Counted from the stretch's first letter, positions 10,346-23,110 are shown. The stretch is DNA of 64,000 nt from Carallia brachiata (GCA_021464245.1 JADCRB010000001.1:5279186-5343185); one strand, 5' to 3'. Notes: generated from the letters alone by a model not told the origin. Made by a program: numbers and translations.

Positions 10346-10728
10346 AGTATGCATTTATTTTATGAGATAAGATATGATAATATATGTTAGATGTCAAATA
10401 TTCTACTTTAACCCATATTTAGTTATGCAATAAAATAGACTAGTATAAATTAACTATCTCATAAATATGAGATAATTATTTTTTTTTACTCTCATGGGTT
10501 AGTCTATCTCATACTATGAGATAATGTTAATAAATTGTATATTTACTAAAATATCTTTTTAATTAAAATAAATTTTAAATATTTTAAAAAATTAATATAA
10601 AATTAAAAAAATTATTTCTCACTCCTCTTCTCTCTCTTTCCTTTCTCTCTCCTCCCTCTTTCCTTTCTCTCTCCTCCCTCCTCTCTCTCTCTCTCATTCC
10701 TTGTCTCTCTCTCTTCCCTTTCTCTCTC

Positions 10729-10766
<38 letters not shown>

Positions 10767-11253
10767 GTTCCTTCATTTTCTTTTACAAAACATTGAAAAT
10801 TTACATCTTAAAATTTATTTAACCTTTTTTCTCAAAATAATTTTTAAAAAATGTTAATCTCTTTTTGTTGATATATTGAATTTTTTTTTTATAAAAAAAA
10901 TTTTATGCTTAATTTTGAAAAATATTTTTTATATAAAATTAAAAATTTATAAACAGTATAATATACAATAATATGTAAAATAAATATTAATTTTATTGCT
11001 TAATTTTAATTATTTTTAATAAAAATGTTAAAATTAATAGTCAATGTAAATTAATTATTTTTAAGGATAAAAAAGTTATTTTGATATATTATACTATTCC
11101 ATTTCATATCATCCAAATATTGGATAAGATAACCATTTTATACTATTTGATGACATCCAAACGTAGTATAGACTAGTAATCTAATCTATCTTATATTATA
11201 TTAACCTATAATATTTTATACTATACTGTTCAGTCTGTGTATCAAATACACCC
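10346..11253. mobile_element. Non-autonomous DNA transposon with internal TC-rich block, copy 2 (upstream of gene A)
   Basis: Second copy of the element at 4354-5294. Same order: degenerate left end (AGTATGCATTTATTTTATG), AT-rich arm, TC-rich block (about 10616-10770), AT-rich arm with TACTATTTGATGACATCCAAA, and a right end reading GTATCAAATACACCC. 908 bp, no open frame. Confidence 0.65.
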
Positions 11254-13210
11254 TTAGTGCCTTGTTACACAAGATGGTGGTGTTTTTCTTAGCAAGGCAT
11301 AGAAATATAGATGATGCTAAAATCGGTGTAAAATCTCTATTTTGTAAGTCTTGAAGTATTGATATTATCTTTGTTTGGAGTGAATATTTTTTCTTTTTGT
11401 TCATTAGAACTGTGCATGAGTAGAAGAGAGGAAATTATATAGACAAAATATAGGATTTAAATATCAGACTTTGTGGTTAGCAGCTCTGCTCCCAACAATT
11501 CGAAATATGCCAATCCACTGCTTGGAGTGAACATGATGAGCAGTAAGAAATACTACTGCTGTGGCATTTGCCAATAATAAAAGAAGCCCAATCGTCACCT
11601 TCCATTTCGAGCAACTAGCTAGTGGATTTTATTTTATGACGCGTGGAGCTTAAGTGGTTTGATTTGGTGGAGACCCCGTCAGCAACTTAAGTTAAAAGGA
11701 AAAAGGACTGAAATATTGTTTAACAATAGTAATCTTAAGTTTTATATTACATTCTCCATATTAAGTTTCAAATTTTGAATTATAATTTACTAACTTAAAA
11801 TATTACATTAAGTATAAATCCTATTTGTCTAATTATTGTTATATAAAATACACTAGTGGAATGTAATCAAAGATATAAATGAGTTGAGTTCACTCGAATT
11901 TCGACATACATAAATATGACTCACAATTAAGCCTCATTTAATACACTAGTTTTAGTAAGTTTGAGCATTTTTTATGACTAAGAATTTTTTTGCAGGCAAA
12001 GATTTGCCCTTTCTTTAATCCATTTCTTTAATACACTTAATCCGCGGCTGCCGCCTACCCAACACATTTCCAAGTCGAGCATTTATTAGGTTTCTGAGCT
12101 CTGTTTTAATGTCTCATTTATCTTTATAATATTAAAAGAGATAATTAAAATTATTAAATTTATTGTTATAAAATAAATGAATTCATTATAATGACAAAAT
12201 GTCTACTTGAATAAAAGTAATTAATTAGAAGATAAATATATTTAATTCTAGTGAACAATTATAAATATATAACAACTAATTTGAAATTGAGCATGCTAAC
12301 ATCACTTAATGACATACTAAATAAGTTTTTTAAGAATTATATAATGAAACTTTTAAATGTAATGTTTGGGAGTTTAAATCAGTCATGTCTTTTACTATTA
12401 AATTTTGACTCATTTATTAAATAAATTTTAAAATTAGACTTGAATATCACTTGTATTCGAGCTAAACTACCAAGCCTTTGGTGAACGTGCCAACTTGTTT
12501 GCATTCCTAAATGCGAGACCGAGCATACAACATCTGGTCAACAATTACTCTATGAGCTTGTTTTAATGATTTTCCCTTTTCGCCGAACCAGGGAATAGCA
12601 AACAAATAACGAAATGGATCAAGGTGACAAAAATTTCTGTTCCCGTAGAGACTTACCAGACCTGGCTTCGATGGGAATGAAGTCAAAGGAACTTGACTGG
12701 GGGATCAAGGCAGGGGTCCTTGATCTCTACTTTTTTTAGCAGAGATGGGGACAAAGATGGGACGGTAGTCCCTATTTCTATAACCTCCCAAATACATTTC
12801 GTGATTCATCGATTATTTATTATAATTATTATATCTATATAATTTTTTAGGGACACTATTTTAAAGCCTTCCCCCCCCCCCCCCCCCACTCTAGCTCAAT
12901 TGTCCACTCATTGAGAACGATCGTAATTTTACTCCCCATCCCGCATTCTCGTTTTAATTGAGAACATCCACATGTGTGGCATAAAGAAAAATCAACCCTC
13001 ATGATATACCCCGTAGAGATTTGGGCAGACTCTAATCAAATACTTATAACGAAAAACATATTACAATTCATTTCAGCCAATTTCTTTTTTCCATGTTGGC
13101 TCCAGTTTATATTTCAGTATCACCATATTGTTTCTTTACATCTAGAGGAGAGAATATCTTTTTGGAAGTTCATTCAACAAAACAAAAGGAGCCCTGGTTA
13201 CATTACCCAA
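11254..13210. other. Intergenic; no gene seen
   Basis: AT-rich, with a run of 17 C at 12871-12887. A 103-codon open frame at 12974-13285 runs into the retroposon-like insert below and has no recognisable motif. Confidence 0.5.
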
Positions 13211-13230
13211 GGAAATTTTAATGGTGACCA

Positions 13231-13391
13231 ACAAGTGCTGATTCAATTGGTTAGCAGATTGACTCAAAGCGGATTTACCTGCTAAAAGTTAGAAAAGACA
13301 TTTATTAAGATAAGAGAAAACTCATAGTCCTCTAGTCCCCGAAGTAGATGCCCCCTCCTAGCCTCCATTTTACGTACCACAAAAAAAAAAG
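13231..13391 (+). mobile_element. Short retroposon with A-tail and target duplication
   Basis: A 161-bp segment ending in CACAAAAAAAAAAG is flanked by near-identical direct repeats: GGAAATTTTAATGGTGACCA at 13211-13230 and the same word with two changes at 13392-13412. This fits a SINE-sized insertion. I see GATTCAATTGGTTAG near its start, which could be a decayed A box, but no convincing B box. Confidence 0.5.
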
Positions 13392-13411
13392 GGAAATTTT
13401 GATGGTGAACC

Positions 13412-15787
13412 ACTGGCAAAAGTTCTTTATTCCAGGTCCTCTTCAGGTCTTGCATTTCTGTTTCTTGTTACAGCCTTTTCTTTTTTTTTTTTGGAAAGAC
13501 ACGGCAATAGTTTTTTCCCCATACGAGTAGTGAAGTGGAAAATAGAGGATAAGTTTTCCGTAATTAGAAAATTCCTTCCAGTAATATTCAATAAATTCAA
13601 ACGAAAGGTTTGACCGGGAAACAAATTTGATATTATGCCATCAAGACAGAGAGTGCATTTTCATGGACATGTGAATTCTGCATTGTATTTTTGCACTAAC
13701 AAGTAAATTATATCCCCATTGAGTTAATGCCGATAGCACCACAGTAACCGACTCAGGAATTTTGACCAGGACAAATAAAAAAAATGTGGGAGTAAGAATA
13801 TTTGAGGACCAAAAACTTCTGCATTTGAAACAAAATGGCACCCAGCAACATCCTAGCTAATATACTCTTCATGTCTTATTCAATGCTGTTGGTTCGTTGT
13901 TCAATCAGACAGATATAGTTTTGTCTCCATTGTTGTTTATTTAGTGATTTTGCCAGTTTCATCGCCAGTATATGCTCTAGAATTGTGCAAATGACACGAC
14001 AATTGGGCGTGACAATAAAAAATTCTTAAAACTCAAATGAATTGAAACTTGACTGGATAAGTAAGACATCCAATTGAAGTTTGTTTTAAAAATTTTTCTT
14101 ATGTGATAATGGAATTCCCGACTGTAATCCACCGGAAAAGTTAAACCATAGCCCAAACTTGCACCAAGGATGAGGTTTATGAATCCTCAAAAAGTAATCA
14201 TATATATCATAAAATTCGTATTATAAAATATCATCATTCTAATTATTATAAAAAAAATCAAATAACTCGTTTAATACCCTTAAATTAAAAAAGGAAAAAG
14301 TATGTTATATATTTAATAATCAGAATGTTTTATAATTCGGTTTTTGAAATAGTTATCATTATCATCCTAAAAAAAGGACATGAAATTTGGGTCACGCCAA
14401 AAGCCCCGTTTCCCGAAGCCGGTATGGACACTATGCTTGGCAATTGCCAACGACCAGCCACAAATATACCAAGAATCGTGATCAATCATATGTCATAAAG
14501 AATCGCTTTCTATCCTTCTTTATTTTATTCAAAGGAGAAAACACTCTATCTTTTCTTTTCCTTTTATAAAGACGGAAAAAAGGTGCAATTGTTCGTGGCC
14601 TTACGACTGCAAAATTTTGGAAGCATATCTCCATTAAATATGTGAAAAGATAATCTGAATAAATGAATAGACATAAAAAGGGCAAGGAAAAAGAACATGT
14701 CTTTTCTGTCTTTTCGTTGCTAAAGTCTGTGAACATGTTGGATATGTCCATCGATTATAGGGTTGATTGTTTTTCTGAAATAAGCGCGATATTTAAAGGA
14801 AGCAACATGATGTTATTAGTTGTTCGAGTACTATACGTTCTGTGCAGTTCAATGACATTTTTGTGAGGTTCAGTACTAGTCAGTTAGTTTTATCACTCGC
14901 GCACCGATATTCATTTATTTTTAAATGATCATTTATATTGAGAAATTTGTTTAGAAAGGCGTGTGATACTATCCATTCACAAGTTGCCACTTGACTCAAA
15001 TTTTTTTGTATTGGAATGCCTCTTCTGTACACAAAGAAAAGTTTGAGACATTTCTTAATCATTTTTCATAACTTCCTCTTCTCACAACTGAAAATATAAT
15101 GTTTGAAGATACCACATATTTACAAACAAAATTATTTTAACAAGTTCATTTCGAAAATTGATTTTATGTAAATAAAATTAATCATTATGCAGTAACATAT
15201 AATCTTTTACCTCCATAAACAGAACAAAACGCGAAGTTATGTCTGTTATTAAGTTTCCATAAAACTGTTTGTGCCGTAGGGTGTTGGTCTTCTTATCAAT
15301 GCTCTTTTTGTTCACTCCAAAGAAAAGAATAATTGAAAACATAGATAACGTTATCAATTTTCATGAGAAGAAATTTCTAATGTCACTACAACTCACAAAA
15401 ATGTCCAATGAAGCAAAAAAAAAAAAAAGACAACTTGAACCTAAAAATGAGTTTGAATATTGTAGAAATGAAAATCAATAGAAAATGATTAACGTGCGAC
15501 ATGCATTTGTAGATAGGCAAAGGACTTTTTTTCTTCTTACTTAAAAAAAAAAAATCTCTTCTTAACCTTTTGCCCTTATTACTTGTTTATATTTTTTCAT
15601 AATCTCCCACCATTGGTAAACAATTTGGTGTTAAGTAGAAAAATAATATAACGAAAGGCAAAAATGAAAGTCGAAAGGACCCAACAATCATGCCAATCAT
15701 AAATGCATGGCATATCAGTTATAAATAGCAAGGCGGTTATATGAACCAAATATGAATCATTATATTTTCTGATTCCATAAAATAAAG
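13412..15787. other. Intergenic; no gene seen
   Basis: AT-rich with short chance open frames. A roughly 55-bp segment at 14971-15030 is similar to 32728-32790 in the same orientation (shared TCCA-TCACAAG-TG-CACTTG-CTCAA and AATGCCT). Confidence 0.5.
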
Positions 15788-16468
15788 AGTTGACATTGGT
15801 GTTGATCATAGTAATCTCCATCTTCTTACAGTACTTCTTCACGCTCTTGGACCCTTGTGCAAACCTTGAAGCCTTGGATAGAGGTCACGATAGTACACCG
15901 TTTCCTTATCACAACTTTCATTTCCTCCCAAGTGTCAATGGAACACTCACGATTCTTATGGCGATTAAGCACTAATTGATCCCTCCGAACTACGACATAA
16001 TCAGAGAACTCTAGACTGCCAATTTCACTTTATTCTTTTTGGAGTAATCATGGTAGCCAAACACAAGCTCCACCTTCTTCTTCCATACCAAGTAAGCATC
16101 GAGATTGCTTTTGCCTTGAAACGGAGGAATCTTCATCTTGATGCTTTGAAGTTTGTGATCTTGTCTATCCTCCCATCTCCCAATGTTTTTATCTCCTTTA
16201 GCTCCACGACCAACTTCACGTCCACGTCTTCCTTATCTACCATGTGACATTATATCCACACTATAAATAGAGGCTTGATCATCTTCAACGAACACATCTT
16301 CAAAGTGAGCTCATACTCTTTTTCACTATGGCCACATGCATTGAGGGCTCTTTGGTGTTGTCCCCATTGCAAAGTGGCTATGGCTGTCTCTTGCCTTTCT
16401 ATTCTAACTCGCATTTTACCAAAAACCACAAATATGTGCTCAAATTGTTGTTGCATCGCTTTGGTCAT
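15788..16468 (-). pseudogene. Ty3/gypsy gag, N-terminal half only
   Basis: Minus-strand ATG at 16468 opens MTKAMQQQFEHIFVVFGKMR. Further on come MKIPPFQGKSNLDAYLVWKK then KVELVFGYHDYSKKNK, and after frame changes QGSKSVKKY and MEITMINTNV at the break near 15788. Known: this is the capsid part of plant gypsy gag (the pattern PPFQG..D.Y..W..K.E). Several stops and shifts. Homology ends abruptly after MINTNV; the next residues expected in this family (EEDREATMAKF) are found at 32812 on the other strand. Belongs to the LTR and PBS at 17632-18138. Confidence 0.78.
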
Positions 16469-17631
16469 AAGTTATTCGTTTGTTGTTCTTTTCTTTGAAA
16501 CACCTTTTCCACGGTCTAAAGACATGTCTAAACCTACAAAAGTTTCATAAAAAGTGCCTCAAAAATACTCCCTTGTGTTTGCATTCCACTCTTCATGTAT
16601 AAAACCCAACTATTGTAGTTGCACACAAATAAGTTCGGTTTTTCCCTCTAATGCAACTCACACTCTTGTCTTTTACCATTCAATTGTTCCTCATTCAAAG
16701 TTCTTTTGAAGCCAACAACCCAATCAAGGTCAATTCCAGCAATCAGAACTCAAATTTTAAAAAAAAAAAAAAAAACCAACTAACAAAATGAGTTAGTTCA
16801 AGTTGTCCACATAGTTTGTCAATGAAGTTTAGGGCAACTTGTGACTTAAAAACAATAATAATTGATATATGTAAGCCACAAAATCAAAAAGGCAAATCCA
16901 TGATTTGTTTTGAAGTCCAACAATTCAAACACTAACAATAGCTTTCAAAGGAGAAATGTCTTCTTTTCTTTTCTTTTTATGCTGCCAACAATACAAGTAC
17001 TTTGACCAAATATTTTGTTCTTTTAATATGGCCAAAATTATTTTTTTCTTTACATAACCATGACTCTTTTCCCATTTAATTTGCTGGAAAATAATAAAAA
17101 GGTTTTGAAGGGGCTGGTTAGGGTTTTTTTTGGTTTAGAACAAACTCAACCAATGGAATGCGCAAACTTGATTCACGCACAAGGAGAAAGAAACGTAGAC
17201 TGAAAAGGACTCAATGGGAAATACAAACAAGAATCCAACAAAAGACACAACAAACATTCAAAGAATGAGATTTTTTCTCTTTTTCCTAATAAGGATAGAT
17301 TTTGATTATTGACTTTGAACATATTTTTGATTAAAATACCAATTGAAATAGAATCTAGTGAAAACATAAAATTTATAACCCTATGTTTTAGCTTTCCAAA
17401 GCATCTCAAATCACTTAATTTGGAGTTGCATAGAAGAAGTTATGATGAAAATACTGAACAGAAATCAAATATGGCGGACAAGAAAATCACAACACACGAG
17501 GACTTAGGTTTTTTTTTCGATGAATAAGCACGAACGGTAAAAATCAATAAGGAGACACAAAGATCATGATGAAAACATAAATACAACAATTAAAACAAAC
17601 TTTGGACATGCAAGCCTAACCTAGAGTCTAA
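16469..17631 (-). other. Gypsy leader between PBS and gag
   Basis: AT-rich untranslated leader of the minus-strand element. It holds only chance open frames (for example 17173-17409). Confidence 0.5.
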
Positions 17632-17643
17632 TCTCTGATACCA
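17632..17643 (-). promoter_or_regulatory. Primer-binding site, initiator tRNA-Met type
   Basis: Minus strand reads TGGTATCAGAGA, matching 11 of 12 bases of the usual TGGTATCAGAGC. It begins two bases after the LTR end, fixing the orientation of the element. Confidence 0.85.
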
Positions 17644-17645
17644 AC

Positions 17646-18138
17646 TGTTGCAAACCCCTTAGATGGAACCAGAAAACCCATAAATAAGATTGGAATCACA
17701 CCCAAATAAAGCCAAGTCAGGTTTGAAATAATCTTAACCCAACGCCTATAAAAATATGTGAACCAAAGGTATAAAAAGAAGTTTGTAGATTTGATACCCT
17801 AGAAAAATAAGAATGAGTGTGATAAGTCTAGTTGAATTCCACAAAGAGGAGATCCTTGATAAGTTCAAAAAGAAAGTTCAGAGAACCCAAAGAATGTCTA
17901 TTCTATTTTTTCAATAATCAACGATGTCCACAAGAGAATTCTTACAAGCCTATTTATAGACAAATCCAAATAGATAGGGTTTTAAAGCACATAACTTCTA
18001 AAAATTAGAAAACCTACTAAGAATAGAGAAACCAGTATGAGTTGATTTCCTGCTTAAACTAGGTATGCATTTTATTAAAAATGCTTAGCCCAAAGCAATA
18101 ACTAAAACTCTAAATTAAATGATCCAAATCAATCAACA
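17646..18138 (-). mobile_element. Gypsy LTR between a pol 3' end and a PBS plus gag
   Basis: Minus strand runs TGTTGATTGATTTGG... to ...GGTTTGCAACA (493 bp, TG...CA). One side has a PBS then gag; the other side has pol C-terminal coding (18180-18432) and an AAGGCCAGA priming-like stretch. The sequence is shared with 36400-36594: TTTTTATACCTTTGGTT, TTTCAAACCTGACTT and GTGTGATT-CAATCTT occur in both in the same order. Confidence 0.75.
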
Positions 18139-18179
18139 TCTGGCCTTGTATGCACTAGGTTCAATTACTCATGTCCGCA

Positions 18180-18432
18180 CAAACTTGTCCTCTTGCACTC
18201 GAATCGTGTTGACATAGACCACCGGGTTGCCTCGACCTTCAAATTTATTACTTGGAGTTCAAGTAATGCCACTTGCTAGACTCTTACCTTCACGCACATT
18301 GTTTGAGCTCCAAGCATCCTCTATCAAAGCACTTAAAGCCTCCTTCAACTTCTTAGCTATGCCTTTCATGATCAGTCCATCTAGAATGCGCAATGGATCA
18401 CTTGGGATGGACTTGGTGCTACCTTGGGCCAT
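18180..18432 (-). pseudogene. Gypsy pol C-terminal tail
   Basis: Minus ATG at 18432: MAQGSTKSIPSDPLRILDGL, then GIAKKLKEALSALIEDAW and, after a stop, KFEGRGNPVVYVNTIRVQED. This is like the PLTRSRAKKLKEAL-type tail after integrase in plant gypsy elements. It ends about 40 bases before the LTR, as expected for the 3' end of an element upstream of that LTR. Confidence 0.6.
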
Positions 18433-18729
18433 CAACTAGAGAATGAATCTTTTAGGCAATTGAATGAGTCACTCTATTTTGCTGAGGGGTTTATTAATGT
18501 CTAATTTTTTTCACCTAACACACGTGTAATTAACGCTAGGAACTTAATCACCTTGAGACCAACCATTTGGTTTTCTGCCAATGAAGATCTACATGATCAA
18601 TCTATTGAGGGTGACTTTTATTCCAATGTCTATCCCATTTGCTAGGCCCTTGAGGTCTATGTAGGGATTCTACTCGTTATTTTTACGATGATGTACATGG
18701 TTGAGTTTATAATAGGACTCATAAACCAC

Positions 18730-21700
18730 ATTACAAGTATGCATGTCTAAATCAAATAACATCATCGAGAAGTTAGCACCTAAGTATAATAGAAAATTGA
18801 TTCCTAATGTATTTATTGATTGGTTTAATAGTTTAGAAAATTATTTTGATTACTATGGCGTAAATGATCATGAGTTTGTTCACTTTGCTAAAATGAAATA
18901 ACTCGATTTTGCTAAGAAATATGGGCAAAATAAACTTCGTAAGTCAAGCTGTTTAGCTGAGCCTCGCATCACTCAATAGGAAGTCATGAAAATAAAGTTG
19001 AAGACTAAATATATTCCCATTTACTAGAAAAATTAGCTTTTTAATGAACTTTTAAATCATAAACAACTAATTTCTTGTGTCACTACCTACATGTCTAAAT
19101 TTGAATAGCTTCTTCTTAGATGTGAGTTGTATGAAAGCCTTCAGTTACTTTTAATCATTTTATTAATAATCTTAAACTTGATGTCGAAATAAAAGTCTCC
19201 TTAATTGCTCTTAAGCCTTTAGAGCAAGCCTGCCACAAGGACTTGCAAGTTGAGAAGTGTAGAAAGACCTCTTTATTAACGCACTTATACCCCTTTGTTA
19301 ACATATGTTCATCCAAGTCTATCAGTCCAAGTTTGTCAGTCTAAGTTGGTTGTTGATGGAAGAAATTCCATGAATGTTGTTGCTAAATTTGCCCTATCTA
19401 GGTCTAACTTTAAGGCAAAACCATACCCATAATCTTTTCAAGTGGCTTGGGTCAATAAAACTATCTTACTAGTCATTGAGCTAAATTCAATTCTCATTCA
19501 ATTAGGTGATTATAAGGATAATGTTTACTATGATGTCTTGTCAATTGATGTGGCTCATATTCACATTAGTTGTCCTTGGATTTATGACCTTAATATCACC
19601 AATCATCAAAGGGAAAATAAATTTGTCTTCGAGTATGAAACCAAGAGCATTACTTTGAATCCAACTAAGCCCTTTAATAAGTATATGAAGCCCAAGCCAA
19701 AATCTTCCCCCTTTGCTTATGCCAAGAAAGGACTTGACATCCTTGACCATAAGACCTTTGAGAGAGAGAGAGTTATGGGGTAATAACTGCTTGGTAGTTG
19801 TTATTGTCAAAGAAGTCAATCCACAATCTAGAATACCACAAGTTGACCTTAATCCTACCTTGATAAAATGTTAGATGATTTTGTGGATATTATGCCTGAT
19901 GATTTTCTCAGTAAGCTCTCACCCATGAGAGACATGCAAGAAGCCATCAACTTAGTCTTGGTTTACATTTACATGATCTTCCTCACTGTAGGATGAACTT
20001 TAGAGAACATGAAGAGTTGAATAAGCAAGTAGAAGCACTACTTTCTAAGAGTTTTGTATGTCATAGTCTCAATCCTTGTGTTGTTGATAGTTCATAGAGA
20101 ATGTGTGTTAATAGTAGAGCCATCAACAAGTTAGCTAGTTATATTTGGTATTCCAAGATAGACCTTCATCATGGGTGCCATCAAATTCACATCAGGCCTA
20201 AGGACGAGTGAAAAATTATGTTTAAAATACAAGATTGGATGTATGAGTGGCTAGACATCCCCTTTAGATTATCCAATGCTCCTAGCAACTTTATACGAGT
20301 CATCACTCATTTTTTGAAGCTATTTATAGGTAGTTTCCTAGTAGTCTGTTTTGATAATATTCTTGTCTATAGTAAGTCTAAAAGAGAGCACTTAGGTTAT
20401 TTGCAATCATTTTTTCTCACTCTAAAGGAAGCTAAACTTTATGTTGACCTCAAAAAGTATTTATTTCTATAGCTTGAGGTATTGTTCTTGGGATTTTTGT
20501 TTCTATTTGTGGTGTAGCAATCGATCTTGAGAAAGTTAGAATCATTCAAATTGCCTTGAGCCTAAGTCTTTATTGATGCCCATAATTTACATGGTTTAGC
20601 CTCTTTTTATAAGAGGTTTATTGAGGGATTTAATACTATTATGACCTTATCACTGATTACTTGAATAAGGGAGAATTTCGGTGGTCTTGTAAAGCTATCA
20701 TAGCTTTTGATGACATTAAGAAGCAAATCAGTAAAGCCTCTATTCTAGGGCATCCCGACTTGAACAAGTGTTTGAGATTGCTTGTAATGCATCGGGAGTC
20801 GGTATTAGAGGGGTCTTGAGTCAAGAAGGGCATCCCATTGCTTTTTTCATCAAAAAACTTAATAAGACAAAATAAGAGTATTTTACTTAGATAAGGAAGC
20901 TTAAGTTGTGGTTCAGTCTCTTCACAATATGAGGTACTATCTTTTATCTCAAGAGTTTGTTTTGTTTTCTAATGATTAAGTATTGCATTATTTGAATTTT
21001 CAGAAAAAAATGAATGCTAAGCTTGCTTCATTGTTGAGTGTTTCAACGAGTATTCTTTTGTGTTAAGCATTATTGAAATGATGAGTTCTCTTGTGATTGG
21101 GAGAGATTACATGAAAATTCCTTGTCTGTCCTGATTTTGCCCTACTATTTCAGTCTATTAATGATGGTTATCCTAGGGACTTTGTCAATTTCATAATTTA
21201 TGATGGTTATTTGTTTAAGGCTAACAAGTTGTGTATTTTCATACATCACTTCGTGACTTTTTGGTTTCAAAAATTCATGCTGGTGAATTAATTAGTCATT
21301 TAAAAAGGGATAAGACCATTTCACTTGTTGAAGGCAGGTCCTAATGGCCTTTATTAAAGAGAAATGTGTCTAGAATTGTCTCATAGAGCTACACTTGTCA
21401 AGTTAGCAAGTTACCAAAGTTTGAAAATCATAACACTTGATTGCACAATTCACTTCCTATTCTACATCTACCTTGGCAATGTAAGCAAGCACTTTACGCT
21501 TGGCTTCTCTAAGGCAGCTCGTTATCATGATTTTATTATTGTTGTGGATAGTTTTCTAAAATGTCCTATTTCATTCTATGTAATAAATTCAATGATACAT
21601 CTCATATGACCAAGCTGTTTTTAGAGAGGTTGTCAAGTTTCATGATTTGCCTACTTCTATTGTGTCTAAAAGGGATATTAAATTTGGTAATTACTTCTAC

Positions 21701-22545
21701 AAAATACTTTGGAAATTTTTGAGACTTGCTTGAAATTTCATCTGCATCACACCCTCAAATAGACGGTCAACAAAGTTAGCTAAACAAAGTTTGAGTGATT
21801 TACTTAGTTGTTTTGTAGGTGAAAGACAAGGTAATTGAGACTTGATTTTACCGATTGTTAAAATACCTACAATAATTTTTTAATAAGTCCACTAATAAAA
21901 GTCCTTTTAAGATTGTTCATGGCTACACCTGATGCATACCTATTGATCTCGTTCCTCTTCTACCTAAAATTCGTTCTTTTGAACTTGCTGAAAATTTTAC
22001 CAAATACATCCATGATTTACATGCTGAGATTATGCACAAAATTGTTTTGAGTAATACTTATTATAAACTTGCTGCTGATGCTCATCGGTTAAAACATTTT
22101 AATGTCAGTATTTTATCGTGATTTAAATTCGTGGTGAACACTATCCTAAACAATCATCTTAGAAATCACATGCCCAAATCATTGGTCTTTATTGTGTTCT
22201 TGGAAAGCTTCAACCTAACGCATATTTAGTTGATTTGCTTTTTAGCTTGAACGTTAGTTCTATTTTCAATATGAAAGATTTGTCACTTTATTGAGGTGCT
22301 TTTGAGCCTTTGTATTTGTCTTCTAATCTCTTAGCATGAATTGTGTGCCCAGGGGGCTATCTTTTGTTCCACGTGTTAAGGATATCAAGACTATCTTGGA
22401 TGATGAGTGTGTTGTTTCTTCTTTTGGAGGATTTTGATGCTACCTTATTCAATGAAAAGATCGTCGCTTTTGACGCTACTTAGATGCCTGAGGACAAGCT
22501 TGATTCATTGAATCCTGCTTTTCTTGATACTTACTTACCGTTTTG
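18730..22545 (+). pseudogene. Ty3/gypsy chromovirus polyprotein, heavily decayed
   Basis: Domains in order, all interrupted by stops. Gag near 18760-19260 (KLAPKYNRKLIPNVFIDW, SLENYFDYYGVNDHEFVHFA, YMSKFE.LLLRCELYE). Protease region 19440-19783 (YKDNVYYDVLSIDVAH, CPWIYDL). RT near 20100-20560 (KIDLHHGCHQIHIRPKDE, DIPFRLSNAPSNFIRV, VCFDNILVYS with N for the second catalytic Asp). RNase H near 20640-21010. Integrase 21360-21920 (IIVVDSFLKCPISF, HHTLKQTVN). C-terminal PNAYLVDL near 22215. Last is a chromodomain remnant near 22375-22540 (VKDIKTILDDECVVSSFGG). The chromodomain places it among chromoviruses. Target duplication and LTRs not recognised. Confidence 0.82.
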
Positions 22546-22930
22546 ATTACTTTTTTTTATATATACATATTTACTGTTATGTTTTGCATACTTAACTTTG
22601 TCCCATGAAAATATTTTTTCCATTCGTCCCTCCTTGTCAATGTCTGCGAGATAGAGAGGAAAAATGTTGAGTAGATACGACAACGATAGATTTATAATAG
22701 ATGAATTAAATTGATCTCGAACTTCCTTACACGTGAAATAACATTCTCATCTGATCATGAAATGTTCACTAATAAATGCGCTCAATCCAACCTTCTTTTG
22801 TAAATACGAAATTTGTTAGTCGATGGATTGATCGTAGATGATATATGTGGTTCGGTCGTTATCCCTTGCTGAAGCAGCACCTATCACCGTCATACCCAAG
22901 TATTGCTTTTTGGAAGGTCAGTTAATTCAA
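22546..22930. other. Possible 3' flank of the chromovirus; nothing identified
   Basis: AT-rich sequence after the chromodomain. It may hold the chromovirus 3' LTR, but I could not find a second copy to prove it. Confidence 0.3.
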
Positions 22931-22939
22931 TTCACAGGC

Positions 22940-23110
22940 ATAGACGGATCCAGTACAGGACCGGGGGGGGGGGCAATTGCCCCCCTTGACTTGTTTTTTA
23001 TAATATATTTATCTATGCAAGTACAAACTCATAACATGATTTAGCCTAGTGGCCTATGACTTTGCCCTCCCTCATTTCCGTGCCCCTGCCCCAGGTTCGA
23101 GCTTTCTCAC
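22940..23110 (+). mobile_element. Retroposon-like segment with tRNA-type promoter boxes and a GC-rich palindrome
   Basis: TAGCCTAGTGG (23042-23052) fits the A-box consensus TRGYNNARNGG at every position. GGTTCGAGCTT (23094-23104) is close to a B box, at tRNA-like spacing. Just upstream is the perfect palindrome GGGGGGCAATTGCCCCCC (22968-22985). It is not foldable into a tRNA by eye, so SINE-like origin is preferred over a tRNA gene. Confidence 0.45.

Noticed and set aside
12871..12887. C homopolymer considered as structural or regulatory
   Set aside because: Isolated mononucleotide run with no associated feature; likely polymorphic or an assembly artefact.
12974..13285. 103-codon plus-strand open frame
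   Set aside because: It crosses into the A-tailed insert at 13231, has no recognisable motif and no splice or promoter context.
23042..23104. A and B boxes considered as a tRNA gene
   Set aside because: The acceptor and anticodon stems do not pair by eye, and the flanks look repetitive, so SINE-like is the safer call.
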